Made by a program: the position numbers and the translations under genes. Below the pieces are notes generated by a model, which ran no database searches, was not told where the DNA came from, and saw only the letters and a program-made list of their open reading frames with translations. Below, piece by piece: positions 32,380 through 43,688 of a stretch of 64,000 bases of DNA (position 1 is its first letter; the number at the start of each line of letters is the position of its first letter). Source of the DNA: Hyperoodon ampullatus (lineage: Eukaryota; Chordata; Mammalia; Artiodactyla; Ziphiidae); assembly GCA_949752795.1 (NCBI GenBank), contig OX457070.1, forward strand, positions 41,128,185 through 41,192,184. The letters are read 5' to 3'.

Positions 32380-34638
32380 CTCAATTTCATTCCTTTTTAT
32401 GGCTGAGTAATATTCCATTGTATATATGTGCCACATCTTCTTTATCCATTCATCTGTCGATGGACATTTAGATTGCTTCCATGTTCTGGCTATTGTAAAT
32501 AGTGCTGCAGTGAACATTGTGGTACATGACTCTTTTTGAGCTATGGTTTTCTCAGGGTATATGCCCAGTAGTGGGATTGCTGGGTCATATGGTAGTTCTA
32601 TTTTTAGTTTTTTAAGGAACCTCCATACTGTTCTCCATAGTGGTTGTTTCAATTTATATTCCCACCTACAGTGCAGGAGGGTTTCCTTTTCACAACACCC
32701 TTTCCATCATTTATTGTTTCTAGATTTTTTGATAATGGCCATTCTGACTGGTGTGAGGTTATACCTCATTGTAGTTTTGATGTGCATTTCTCTAATATTC
32801 AGTGATGTTGAGCATCTTTTCATGTGTTTGTTGGCCATCTGTATGTCTTCTTTGGTGAAATGTCTATTTAGGTCTTCCACCCATTTCTTAATTGGATTGT
32901 TTGTTTTTTTGATATTCAGCTCCATGAGCTATTTGTATATTTTGGAGATTAATCCTTTGTCTACTGTTTCATTTGCAAATGTATTCTCCCATTCTAAGGG
33001 TTGTCTTTTAGTCTTGTTTATGGCTTTTTTTGCTGTGCAAAAAGCTTTTCAATTTAATTAGGTCACATTTGTTTATTTTTGTTTTTATTTTCATTACTCT
33101 AGGGGGTGGGTCAAAAAAGATCTTGCTGTGGTTTATGTCAGAGTGTTTTTCCTATGTTTTCCTGTCCGAGTTTTACAGTGTCTGGTCTTACATTTAGGTC
33201 TTTAATCCATTTGAGTTTATTTTTGTGTATGGTGGTAGGGAGTGTTCTAATTTCATTCTTTTACATGTACCTGTCCAGTTTTCCCAGCACCACTATTGAA
33301 GAGGCTGTCTTTTCTCCATTGTATGTTCTTTCCTCTTTTGTTGTAAATTAGGTGATTAATGTGCATGGGTCTATCTCTGGGTACTCTATCCTGTACCATT
33401 GATCTATGCCAGTACCATACTGTCTTGATTACTGTAGCTTTGTAGTATACTCTGAAGTCAGGGAGTCTCATTTCGCCAGCTCCGTTTTTCTTTCTCAAGA
33501 TTGCTTTGGCTATTCGGGTCTTTTGTGTTTCCATGTGAATTGTAAAACTTTTTGTTCTAAATCTGTGAAGAATGCCATTGGTAGTTTGATAGGGATTGCA
33601 TTGAATCTGTAGATTGCTTTGGGTAGTATAATCATTTTCACAATATTGATTCTTCCAATCCAAGAACATGGTATATTTCTCCATCTGTTTATGTCATCTT
33701 TGATTTTTTTCATCAGTGTTTTATAGTTTTCTGAGTACAAGTCTTTTGCCTCCTTAGGTCAGTTTATTTCTAGGTATTTTATTCTTTTTGTTGTGATGGT
33801 AAATGTGAGTGTTTCCTTATATTCTCTTTCTGATTTTTTGTTGTTAGTTTATAAGAATTCCAGAGATTTCTGTGCATTAATTTTGTATCCTGCAGCCTTA
33901 CCAAATTCATTGATTAGTGCTAGTAGTTTTCTTGTGGCATTTTTAGGATTTTCTATATATATTATCATGTCGTCTGCAAACAGTGACAGTTTTATTTCCT
34001 CTTTTCCAATTTGTATTCCTTTTTTTTTCTTTTTCTTCTCTGATTGCTGTGGCTAGAACTTCCAAAACTATGTTGAATAATAGTGGCGAGAGTGGACATC
34101 CTTGTCTTATTCCTGATCTTGGAGGAAATGCTTTCAGTTTTTCATCATTGAGCATGATGTTTGCTGTGGGTTTGTCATATATGGCCTTTATTATATTGAA
34201 GTAGGTTCCCTCTATGCCCACTTTCTGGAGAGTTTTTATCATAAATGGGTGTTGAATTTTGTCAAAAGCTTTTTCTGCACCTATTGAGATTATCATATTG
34301 TTTTTATTCCTTCATTTGTTAATGTGGTGTATCACATTGATTGATTTGTGGATGTTGAATCATCCTTACACCTCTAGAATAAATTCCACTTGATCATGAT
34401 GTATGATCTTTTAAAAGTATTGTTTTATTTGGTTTGCTAACATTTTGTTGAGGATTTTTGCATCAGAGGGATTGGCCTATAATTTTCTTCTCTGGGTAGT
34501 GGCTTTGTCTGGTTTTGGTATCAGGGTAATCCTGGCCTCATAAAATGAGTTTGGAAGTGTTCCCTGCTCTTGAATTCTTTGGAACAGTTTGAGAAAGATA
34601 GGTATTGAATGTTTGATAGATTCACCAGTGAAGCCATC
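32380..34638 (-). pseudogene. L1 ORF2 remnant (RT and C-terminal part)
   Basis: On the minus strand, the order from the 5' end is the pre-RT segment (SFYEARITLIPKPDKATTQR), the RT core ([20 protein letters not shown]), the catalytic FADD codons at 33969-33980, the thumb and post-RT region ([20 protein letters not shown]) and the C-terminal part ([17 protein letters not shown]). Frameshifts split it into at least six open pieces. The endonuclease domain is absent because of the 5' truncation. Confidence 0.9.
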
Positions 34639-34847
34639 TAGACTTTTTTTTTTTGTGGTACGTGGGCCTCTCACTGTTGAGGCCTCTCCTGCTGTGGAGC
34701 ACAGTCTCCGGATGCGCAGGCTCAGCGGCCATGGCTCACGGGCCCAGCCGCTCCGCGGCATGTGGGATCTTCCCGAACCAGGGCACGAACCCCTGTCCCC
34801 TGCATCGGCAGGTGGACTCTCAACCACTGAGCCACCAGGGAAGCCCT
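34639..34847 (-). mobile_element. CHR-type SINE (short form)
   Basis: Begins with a T-run and gtggtacgtgggcctctcac, and ends ccaccagggaagccc. It lies exactly at the 5' end of the neighbouring L1. No target-site duplication is obvious. Confidence 0.9.
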
Positions 34848-35420
34848 CCTTTTCACTCTTGGTCCAAGCATCTTGAATGGATGCAGGTCAAAATCATCTA
34901 ACATTAACCTCACCAAATTTCTGAAAACAGAAAAAAAAAAAGAAGAAGAAGAACTTCTAATTTCCTCCTGGAGCAACATTTACAAAATAAATAATTCAGA
35001 ATACACTGAGATATAGGATCCACATAAAATTATGTATAATCGTTGAAGGATAATAATAAAGGGTATAATGTAGGCAAATATAATCTTTTGTAGTTGCTTT
35101 TAAGTTTCACTTTTAGTACTCTATAAGAACTATTTTTTTATTTCTCTTATAATGTTTTTATAATGTTTATTTCTGCTTTTAAAAAGACATTCAGATAAAT
35201 GTAGATATTCATTATTTCAATATTCTAATGAGTTAACTTTCCCAAATCTAATTATAGTAGCAGAATAAATAAACAACATGATAATAAAAATTATCAAGCA
35301 TTTTAACCAAAAATTTTATGTGCAACAGCTTTAGAAGGGCTATTTAACTGCTTAGACACACATGTACATGCACATCCTCACACAGAAGCAATGTATATCT
35401 CACATCTGCACATCTCAATT
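34848..35420. other. No gene recognised
   Basis: AT-rich sequence with a short A-rich/GAA run at 34930-34952. Confidence 0.4.
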
Positions 35421-36060
35421 GCAACATACTTCACATGTATTTTTATGTTTTCATTACACTTACATATTTCTTTATTTCAAGTTAGGAAGTGGTCTACTTG
35501 AGGTCCAGTAATTTCCCTCATGTAGGTTTCATTTTCACCAAAATATAAATGGGCCAACCAGACTTCCAATTTGCTGCTTATGCTTATATTGATGTCTGTT
35601 CCTACGTTTGTGTATTTCCACTGTTCTACCTTATTCCATTGTTTGACTATATTGCAATTTCTATGTTCTACTAATGAACACTTATGCAGTTCTCCATTTT
35701 GCTATTATAGACACTGCTGCAATGACCATTCTAATACTTGACTCCTGAGACAAAAAACATAAAAGTTTATCTAGATTATAGTCTTGGGTCTTATGATATA
35801 TTTATTTTCGAATTTACTAGAAAATCTCAAATTGCTTCTAAAGTAGTTGTACCACTTTGCAAGTTTATTTAAACACTATCATTGTGGTTTTAATTTTCAT
35901 TTTCCTGACTGCCAGTGAGCTTGAGTAGCATTTCAAATGATTTTTTTTTTTTTGGCCAGTCATATTTCCTACTTTGTGAAATACCTGTTGGCACCTGTTG
36001 CCAATTTTTCGATTGGGTCATCTGTCCTTTTTTATTGATAGTAATTAATTCTTAACTGCC
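35421..36060 (-). mobile_element. Ancient L1 fragment
   Basis: gctattatagacactgctgc, agtagttgtaccactttgca, gtggttttaattttcatttt and gattgggtcatctgtccttt are reverse complements of the old L1 3' region in the correct order. Confidence 0.7.
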
Positions 36061-36889
36061 CATGTATGTCTCCAGCAGAGACCTCCAACACTACCTGAAA
36101 GATCTAAACTGCATTAAATGCACTAGAATTCATTGCCATCGCACTAGTAGACTCTGCTACTCTCTTTTCCTCAAAAGGCCTCCTGTCTCCTTAGTTGAGA
36201 AGTCTGGGAAGCCCAGGTCCTTCCTCCCATCAGTCTTGGGGAAGAACTTAGTAGATATTCTTTGTCAGGGATTGAGCACCCTTGTAGATCCTTAATCTAA
36301 GCCTAGAATATTTCCTTCCTGACTCTCTGGATCTTCTTTTATTTCTAGCAAAATGGGGGAAAACTTCCTTTTGACAGGGACTTGTTTGATTCTCATCCAC
36401 CTCTGTCTCGTTGCCTCTTTCAGTTTAACAGGGTTTGTTCTGGGCATTGTGACTACTTCCAGTGCAGGCCGTGGGGCCATGCCTCCACTTGTGGCCACTC
36501 ATGCCTCTATCTCTGAGTGCAAAGCTGTTCCCATACTCTCCTCCTCTCCCACGTACCTGGTACTGCTATATCCTGTGAAGTCCTTCAAAGATGGCAGTCT
36601 TCTTCTTCTCAACTCCTAATTTTTCCCCACTAGTATTAACGTTTTATTAAGTTTTCTGATTTCACATATTCTTACTGATTGACCTAATAGTTGTACTCCT
36701 GTAATACCATATATTTTCCCTCGGTAAAACTCTAAAATGACCCAGATGTGAGAGAGGGAAGACGTTCTCAGATTTGTAGCCTTGGAGAAATCAGGCACAT
36801 CACTAGCCATCCACTTTATCTCACTTGACTTCAATCCAGCAAGGTTTTCTTCTTCCCTGAATAAAATCCTGTTCAAAACACAGTAGTTA
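36061..36889. other. Unassigned, slightly GC-richer stretch
   Basis: Contains overlapping open frames of 77 to 96 codons on both strands. I recognise no protein family, splice arrangement or repeat. Confidence 0.35.
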
Positions 36890-37390
36890 TGAAAGGAGGA
36901 GATCAAGGTGGCCGATTAGGAGGACACAGAGCTCATCTCCTGCCACAAACATCAAAAATACCTCTACATGTGGAGCAGTTCGCACTGAAACAAACTGGAG
37001 ACTGGCAGAAGGACTCTCCTACAACCAAGGCTGTAACATGGAGTCAGGTAGGAAGGGAAGAGAAGTGATGAGGTTGGGACCTGTGCCCCTTGGAGGGGAC
37101 ACAGAAGAGGAGGGGGATTACATTGGCTCAAAGATCCTCCCTGGGGAGCGAGCAACTTGAACCACATATTGGGTGCCCACGTCTGGGGCCCAGCACTGGG
37201 AGGGATGAGTCCCCTTAGCTCATTTGAGAACCAGTGGGACTGACAGCAGGGCTGTAAGAAGCCTAAACTCCGCTTGTGAAACACATGCACATGCTTGCTT
37301 ACTCCTGAAGCAAGGCAGAAGCAGGCTAAAACTGCCTGAGACTCTGGCTGGTTTCCCAGAACTGCCCCAGCGTTTGCCCCAGCCTGATCT

Positions 37391-37690
37391 GAGTGCCCGC
37401 TCCAGCCCATTTTGCTCCATGGTACAGCTCCACACTAGGGCGAAGGCTGCTGCAGCTGAGGAGAGTATGCAGTTGTAGGAGACAGAGCCGGTTTGACGCA
37501 GCACAGCAGCAGTGGTGTTCATGGGGGTGGCAGATTGGGAGCGGTCTGGAGCTCTGACTGGTGCTAGGACCATGCCAACGTGCATACCAGCCCACACTGA
37601 GTGCCCACTCCAGCCCTTCATGCTCCTCCACATGAGGGTGAAACTGCCTCCACTGAGGAGAGTATGCAGTTGAGGGGGACAGAGCCAATT
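37391..37690 (+). repeat. About 207-bp tandem repeat in the L1 5' UTR
   Basis: gagtgcccgctccagccc at 37391 recurs as gagtgcccactccagccc at 37599. gagagtatgcagttg at 37461 recurs at 37668. Both offsets are 207-208 bases, as expected for monomer-type repeats of an L1 promoter. Confidence 0.75.
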
Positions 37691-38024
37691 CATACCTGAT
37701 CCTCAGGGCTTCTGCTCCTGCAGCTGGGGAGCCGCACCCACCCCCACCAAGGTGGTACTGGCCACTGAGCAGAGGAGAAGCCCAGACTTACACTTGGCTC
37801 TGGCTCTAGCCTCTGTGTCTCCAGCCCTACTTCCTACCAAGGTGATAGCTGCCAGCACATCCTGGGGGAAGACATGACTTGTGCTCACTGCAGATCCAGC
37901 TCTCCCACCAAAGCCACTGGCCACACGCAGACTGAATAGGAATGCTCCCTCACAAGGACACTCCTTCAAGACTGGGATAGGAAACTGTTTCACTTAATTT
38001 TATAGAGACAGAGAAAGTTAAGCA

Positions 38025-38578
38025 AAATGAAAAGAAAGAGGAATTAGTTTCCAAGGAAAGAATGAGAAAAAGATCCTAAAAAAAAAAAGAGCTAATAAAA
38101 CAGAGATAACTAATTTACCAGATAAAGAGTTTGAACCATTAGTAATAAAAATACTGACTGAACTAAGGAAAAGAATAGATGAACACAGTGAGAATTTTAA
38201 CAAGAAACTAGAAAATATATAAAAGAACCAGTCAGAACTGAAGAATACAATAACTGAAATGAAAAACACACTAGAAGGAATTAACAACAGACTAGGTAAT
38301 ACGGAAGAACAGGTCAGGGATCTGGAAGATGGAACAATGGAAATAACCTAATCACAACAGCAAAAAGAAAAACATTAAAAAATGAGAACAGTTTAAGGGA
38401 CCTCTGAGATAACGGCAAGCATGCCAACATTCACAGTATAGGAGTCCCAGATGGAGAAAGAGAAAGGGATTGAAATTGTGTTTGATGAACTTATGGTTGA
38501 GAACTTCCTGAGCCTGAAGGAAACAGATATCCAGGCAAGGGAAGCACAGAGTGTCCTAAACAAGATGAATCCAGCTTT
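38025..38578 (+). pseudogene. L1 ORF1 remnant
   Basis: Pieces of the ORF1 coiled coil (ttaccagataaagagtttga, gaaatgaaaaacacactaga) and the start of the RRM domain (the segment ending gagaacttcctgagcctgaa) are in order. Stops and frameshifts occur throughout. The C-terminal domain is missing where the L1 sequence ends. Confidence 0.7.
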
Positions 38579-38580
38579 TT

Positions 38581-39499
38581 TTGAAAAGGAAAGAAATGAA
38601 GGAAAAAAACCACAAGATAAATGAAGACTGAGTGAATAGTTGCATAGACCCGTATCCATATAGAGGACAGAAGATATGACTGACAACAGGAAAATTAGTG
38701 AGCTGTAGAAACGTGAAACTCACATGCATTCTAGAAAGGAGAAAAAAAAAAGGAAATGAGGAGAGAGGAAAAAAAAAAACTAGGAAATAGAATAACAGCA
38801 ACACAGGGAAGAAAAATGATCGTGTCAGGAATAGAGCTAAAATGAACAGTTAATGAAAGAATTTGTAAGGGAAGGACTGGGCATCATACAAGGAAAGATA
38901 TATAGCATCAGGGGTTGGTTGGTCCTGCCCATAGCCTATTAGACTCAGATGGCTGGATCCTTCAGTTCGGATTTTATGTTGGAGTATTGGCAAAGGACGG
39001 GGTACTAGCCCTCATTTTAGACCCCACTAAGGTATATTCAGGTTGGATTATATAAAGCATCAGGATGCTTTAAAGCAATAATATTAGCTCTTCCTATTTT
39101 TCCCTAAAACCCCAGTTTAGGACTTGGACAACATTTTTAGACAATATATTTTACATCGAAGACTGGCCCAGAGAGAAATATAAATATCCACAGTGTAAAA
39201 AGCAATTTATTTTTATCCATAAAATGATGAAATGTTCTACACATGTATCTTTTACATAAGCAGAGACCATAGCTATGTATTCATTTTCAGAAAAAATACA
39301 TGTCATGCATAAACAGATAGTATGGCACCCACACACATCCTAGAGAAGAAAGATGAGGCTTAAGAAGAGACAGAGAAACAGGCAAAAGTGAGGAAGATGG
39401 GAGTCGAACAGATACACGTGTCCTGAAAGGAGACAGACAACCTCAGGCCTCATCTTTCTACTAAAATATTTCAATATTCTGGCTTATTTCCAGCCTCTA
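38581..39499. other. No gene recognised
   Basis: A-rich sequence up to about 38880, then unique-looking DNA. No L1 3' end is found here. Confidence 0.4.
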
Positions 39500-39780
39500 G
39501 TTTTACACCCTCCAAGCCACGATCTACACTGCTATTAGAATCATCTTTGCAGAAATCTGATTATATAATTGTCTTGCTTCATTACTTTCAGTGCCTCCTG
39601 TATTCTCTTGAATAAAGTCAAAATCTCTTAGCTTGAGATTTTTTTCTGAAAACCCACTTTCCCCTTCTTTTTTCCCTTTACTATCGCTACCCACATATCA
39701 CTATCACTGTACCCTTTAGCTACAGTAGGAGTAGTAAAGAGCTACTTGCCATTTCTTTCAAGCATGCTATCACCTCTGTG
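39500..39780 (+). mobile_element. L2 LINE fragment
   Basis: gatctacactgctattagaa, cagaaatctgattatataat and gaataaagtcaaaatctctt follow the L2 3' region. Confidence 0.65.
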
Positions 39781-40040
39781 TTTACTATTCTTCTTTTTTT
39801 TTCTTTAACAGAGTTATGCATGAACATAAAAAACAAAATGATTCTATATCATTTATTGGGACCAAATAAACTTTATTGCCATTCCTCCTATTCCCACTTC
39901 AGAGACAGCCATTTTCACCTCTACTGATTAATTATTTTGGTAATGATCTTAATTTCTAAATAAAATGCTTGTATTGTAACATCTTGATTTTTTAGTTTTA
40001 GTCCTTATTAGCTGACCTTTCCCTTTAAATAAGAGTTTAG

Positions 40041-40251
40041 GGGCTTCCCTGGTGGTGCAGTGGTTGAGAGTCCGCCTGCCGATGCCGGGGACACGGGTTC
40101 GTGACCCGGTCCGGGAAGATCCCACATGCCGCGGAGCGGCTGGGCCCGTGAGCCATGGCCGCTGAGCCTGCACATCCGGAGCCTGTGCTCCACAACGGGA
40201 GAGGCCACAACAGTGAGAGGCCTGCGTACCGCAAAAAAAAAAAAAAAAAAA
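40041..40251 (+). mobile_element. CHR-type SINE (short form) with TSD
   Basis: Starts gggcttccctggtggtgcag and ends gcgtaccgc plus a run of about 20 A. The target-site duplication aagagtttag (40031-40040) and aagaatttag (40252-40261) differ at one base. Confidence 0.95.
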
Positions 40252-40261
40252 AAGAATTTAG

Positions 40262-40739
40262 ATCTTTTTAGTTTTCCTATTGCTATCCCCACCACACATG
40301 AATGCTCCCCCCTATTCAATAATGTTATATGGAAATTTTTATAAGATACTATTCAGTATTTGCATTATTATGATAATGTAAACCCTATTCACAGGTGAAC
40401 CAGTTAACAAACCATAATTGCTTTTCCCTCCTGGAACTACTTTTTATTTTACTGGGAGCTAATGTCATGATTTTATGTACTCATCAGTAACTAACTCTGC
40501 CAATTTCCTGAATCTCCTCTGAGAACATTTAGTTATTTCACATATTCTATCCTTTTCATCTTCCTGCCTCTTCTCATCTTGGTTGCCCTCTTTATTTGAA
40601 GCTCAGCTGTCACGCTAGACTCTCCCTTCACGTATATTCAAAGATTCCCTTCAACTGCAGCCTATGTTTGATTTTCTATTTCCTGATATCTCATGCCTTC
40701 CTTTTTCTTAGTTTATATCCTCATCTTGGTGGAGCACAT
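40262..40739. other. No gene recognised
   Basis: AT-rich sequence without a recognised element. Confidence 0.35.
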
Positions 40740-40924
40740 CCTTCAGTAACTTCCTGTGAATGTGTGCATGGGAGGTAACTTTTTTGAGACCTTGTATGTT
40801 TGAAATTATTTTTTATCTCATCCTGATTCATAATTGAAAACTTAGAAATGTGTAGAACTCTAGGTTAGAAAGAATTTTTCTTCTGGATTTTGGAGGCAGC
40901 TGTGCAGTTAAACATGACTGGGGA

Positions 40925-42485
40925 AAGACACACAATCAAACCGATTGGTCTCACTTAAAATTCATGACCATGAACCTCAAATGACCAGAGAATCACACTG
41001 TATTTCTAAAGCCCATTTACTCTCCTACTCTCCTAAATACTTATTTCACACCCCTCCTTTCACCTCATATCCCCTATATTGCCTCTCTCCTCACTCTCAG
41101 CTGGTGACCTTACTGACAACTTCACTGAGAAAACTGAAGCAATCAGCAGGATGCCGCACAGAGTCCCACAACTATGTCTACCCACCTACTGATCCAACTA
41201 CAGGGCATTCCTGCCTTGACCAGAGATGGACTGATAAACCATCCATTCTCTGTTCTAAAGCCTTTTCTTCCACTTGTACACAAGATCCAGTGTTCTCTAT
41301 CCTACTCAAGAATATCTTTTATATCTTTTAATATATTTTCCCTCTCAAATGAATAAGTCCTGTCTGCACAGAAACTTTGTTTCTCTCATTTTAGAAAAAA
41401 CGAGATAAAAATTTATCTTAAACCCCATTCAAGGTCTTATCCCTTTGTTGCCTTTTATAGCAAAATTCCTGGGAAGGTTTTCTACTCACATTGTCTCCCA
41501 TTTCTTCTTACATTCTATGATACTCATTCCAACTAGGCTTTTGCTTTAATCCGCACCTGGAAGTTTCTCTCTTCAATGTTAGTTGCCAATAAATTATAGC
41601 CTCCATGTTGCTAAGTCCACTTGTTAATTCTCGGTTCTTATCTGGCTTGATCTATCACTCCTTCCTCCTTGATAGTATTTCTTCTCTTGGCTTCATGGAC
41701 ACCACATGCCCTTGGTTTTCTTCATTTGGTCAAGCCGAGTGGTCTCAATCTCCTTTGCTGATTTCTACCCTTGCTCACCCTCCTAATATTGAAGATCATC
41801 TTCTTTTCTTCCTTAGCTACATTTTTCCAGCTCAGTTAATGGCAACTCCACCTTTTCTGTGGATTAAGCTAAAACTTTGGCTTCAACCTGGAATCTTCTC
41901 ATACACTCCACATCTAATACAACCAGAGATCTCATAACCATACCTTAAAAATATACACAGAATGTGAAATGTCTCAATTGTAACTACTTGCTTTGAGACA
42001 CAATCATCTCTTGCCTGAGTTACTGCAACAGTCTTCTAATTGGTCGTCTTGACTCTACCCTTTCTGTCCTTTCAGTTGTATTATATTCTGAATACAATAC
42101 AGAGTGAATCTTAATAATTAAAGTCAAACCATGCTATTCTTTTACTCAAAATGGTTACTATTTCATTCATATGAAAGTCTGAATCCTTGTTAGGCTCAAG
42201 ATGACCTTCACACCACCTTTTCCATTGTTACATGCTATAACTCTGCCTGCCAGTCCCCACTTTAGTTTTTGCATAGGATGATCCCTTTATCTTATGGGCT
42301 CTTACTTCATCTCCTTCAAGACTTTGTTAAAATGTCACCTTTACATGAGGTCTATCTTCCCTCTGTTAAATGTAAGCTCTGTGAGTTAGGATTGTTCATG
42401 TGTTTGTCACAAATGTGTTCCAAACCCATACAACAATGTCTGGTACATAGTTGAATCCCAATACATATATTTTGTTCATTAAATG
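40925..42485 (+). mobile_element. L2 LINE, long copy including RT-region remnants
   Basis: Long collinear match to L2: acttcactgagaaaactgaagc near 41119, ctccatgttgctaagtccac near 41602, the cttggcttcatggacacc region, cctgagttactgcaacagtc near 42015, and the 3' end tgtaagctctgtgagttagg followed by tgtctggtacatagttgaat. The 41605-41937 open frame is an L2 relic, not a gene. Confidence 0.82.
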
Positions 42486-43532
42486 AATATGTTGCTCCAT
42501 TGCCTTCCGTTTTCCAGTGTCTCTGTTAAGTCAAAAGCTGTTCTGGTTCTCAATGGTATGAAAAGATGGATATTGGGAATGGGGGAATGCTTGACCCCAG
42601 ATTCAAGCCATAAAGACAATTCTAAGCAATATTAGTGAAAAGAATTTACTCCCTCCCAGAAGGACCATTTTCACTACTTCTCCTCCCTATCCTTGGTACA
42701 CCCCAAAGGTTCTTGATTATTTTTTATACTCTGCTTTTTGTTTGTTTGTTTTTAAGCTCTGTGTACTTTTACGGACTTCTAAAATTTAAGATGTGTTTGA
42801 TGTGAATCTATTTTCAACAGTTAAGCTAGGTTGGCACTTTAGATTTTCAGTTTCATGGCCGTCAACTCAGAGGTTTTCCTGAATTATCTCCTTGATAATT
42901 TCCTTTCCTCCATATTTCCTTACTATCTCTTTCTTAAATTATTATTTTTCAATTAGTGGACCACTTGGTTTTCCTCTAATATCTTTTCTCTTATATTTTC
43001 TTTCACTTTGCCTTTTGCTCTACTTTCTGTGAGATTTCTTAAAGTTTACCTACCAATTCTGCTATTATTTTATTATGCTATCGTATTTAAAATGATATTT
43101 TCAGGAGCTTTTTTTTTGCCACTTGTATTATCCTGGTCTAAGTTTGTGGTTGCAATTAAGTCTCTCTTCTTTCTGTTAATTTTAATTACAGGATTTAATT
43201 TTTAATATTTTAAAATTAATTTATATTTTTCTAAGTGTTCTTTTTGAGTAGATTCTGTTTTTGACAAAGTTGCTTTTATTTTCTTATTTATATTAAAATT
43301 TTTAATCTTTATGTTTCCTCAAAAGTCTGCAAATCCATGAATAGGGCTAAACACTGATGCAATTTTGAGCATGTATGAGAAATGCTCAAGAAAGTTGCTT
43401 TTTAATTTAGTTGGGGAACTTCAAATACCTCTCTTTTGAGGTCTTTCCACTGAGCCAGTCATTTTCTCTAAGACTTTGAATACCCAGTATGGTTAGTTGC
43501 CAATATTCTTTTAGCAAAGTGGAAGAACAGGG

Positions 43533-43688
43533 TCACGTGGTTTTTAATTCCTCTGTTTTCAGTACATTACAGTTGTTCACGTGGTTTTTAATTCCTCTGC
43601 TGTTCACGTGGTTTTTAATTCCTCTGTTTTCAGTACATTATCATCTGCTGTTCACATGGTTTTTAATTCCTCTGTTTTCAGTACATTA
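43533..43688. repeat. Short minisatellite, four units
   Basis: tcacgtggtttttaattcct and its continuation ctgttttcagtacatta occurs at 43533-43569, 43604-43640 and 43652-43688 (the last with a G-to-A change). A partial 23-base copy lies at 43577-43599. Spacers are short and related. Confidence 0.92.

Larger units (their letters stand above)
31905..34638 (-). mobile_element. L1, 5'-truncated
   Basis: The 3' end lies at the T-run near 31905-31925, followed by the L1 3' UTR in reverse complement (tggagtataattgcttcaca, ggtggtcacaaagcaccg). ORF2 then runs from about 32390 to 34638, where the element stops inside the region just upstream of the RT core. A SINE sits directly at the truncated 5' end. 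Confidence 0.92.
36893..38580 (+). mobile_element. L1 5' portion only (5' UTR plus ORF1)
   Basis: Starts with the L1 5' terminus of a second type (ggaggagatcaaggtggccg), followed by about 1.1 kb of GC-rich 5' UTR and an ORF1 remnant. Homology ends near 38578 (aagatgaatccagctttttt). No inter-ORF region, ORF2 or 3' UTR follows. This is the opposite of the usual 5' truncation. Confidence 0.75.

Noticed and set aside
32543..33061. A 172-codon plus-strand frame resembling a membrane protein
   Set aside because: It is the antisense of L1 ORF2. Similar hydrophobic shadows occur at every minus-strand L1 here.
36964..37693. Overlapping minus-strand frames of 120-157 codons
   Set aside because: They lie in the GC-rich, repeated 5' UTR of an L1 and have no protein-family signature.
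41605..41937. A 110-codon plus-strand frame
   Set aside because: It is the decayed coding region of an L2 LINE.
43533..43688. Regularly repeated units resembling a CRISPR array
   Set aside because: The host is a mammal, the units are directly adjacent or share spacer sequence, and unit length varies. It is a minisatellite.
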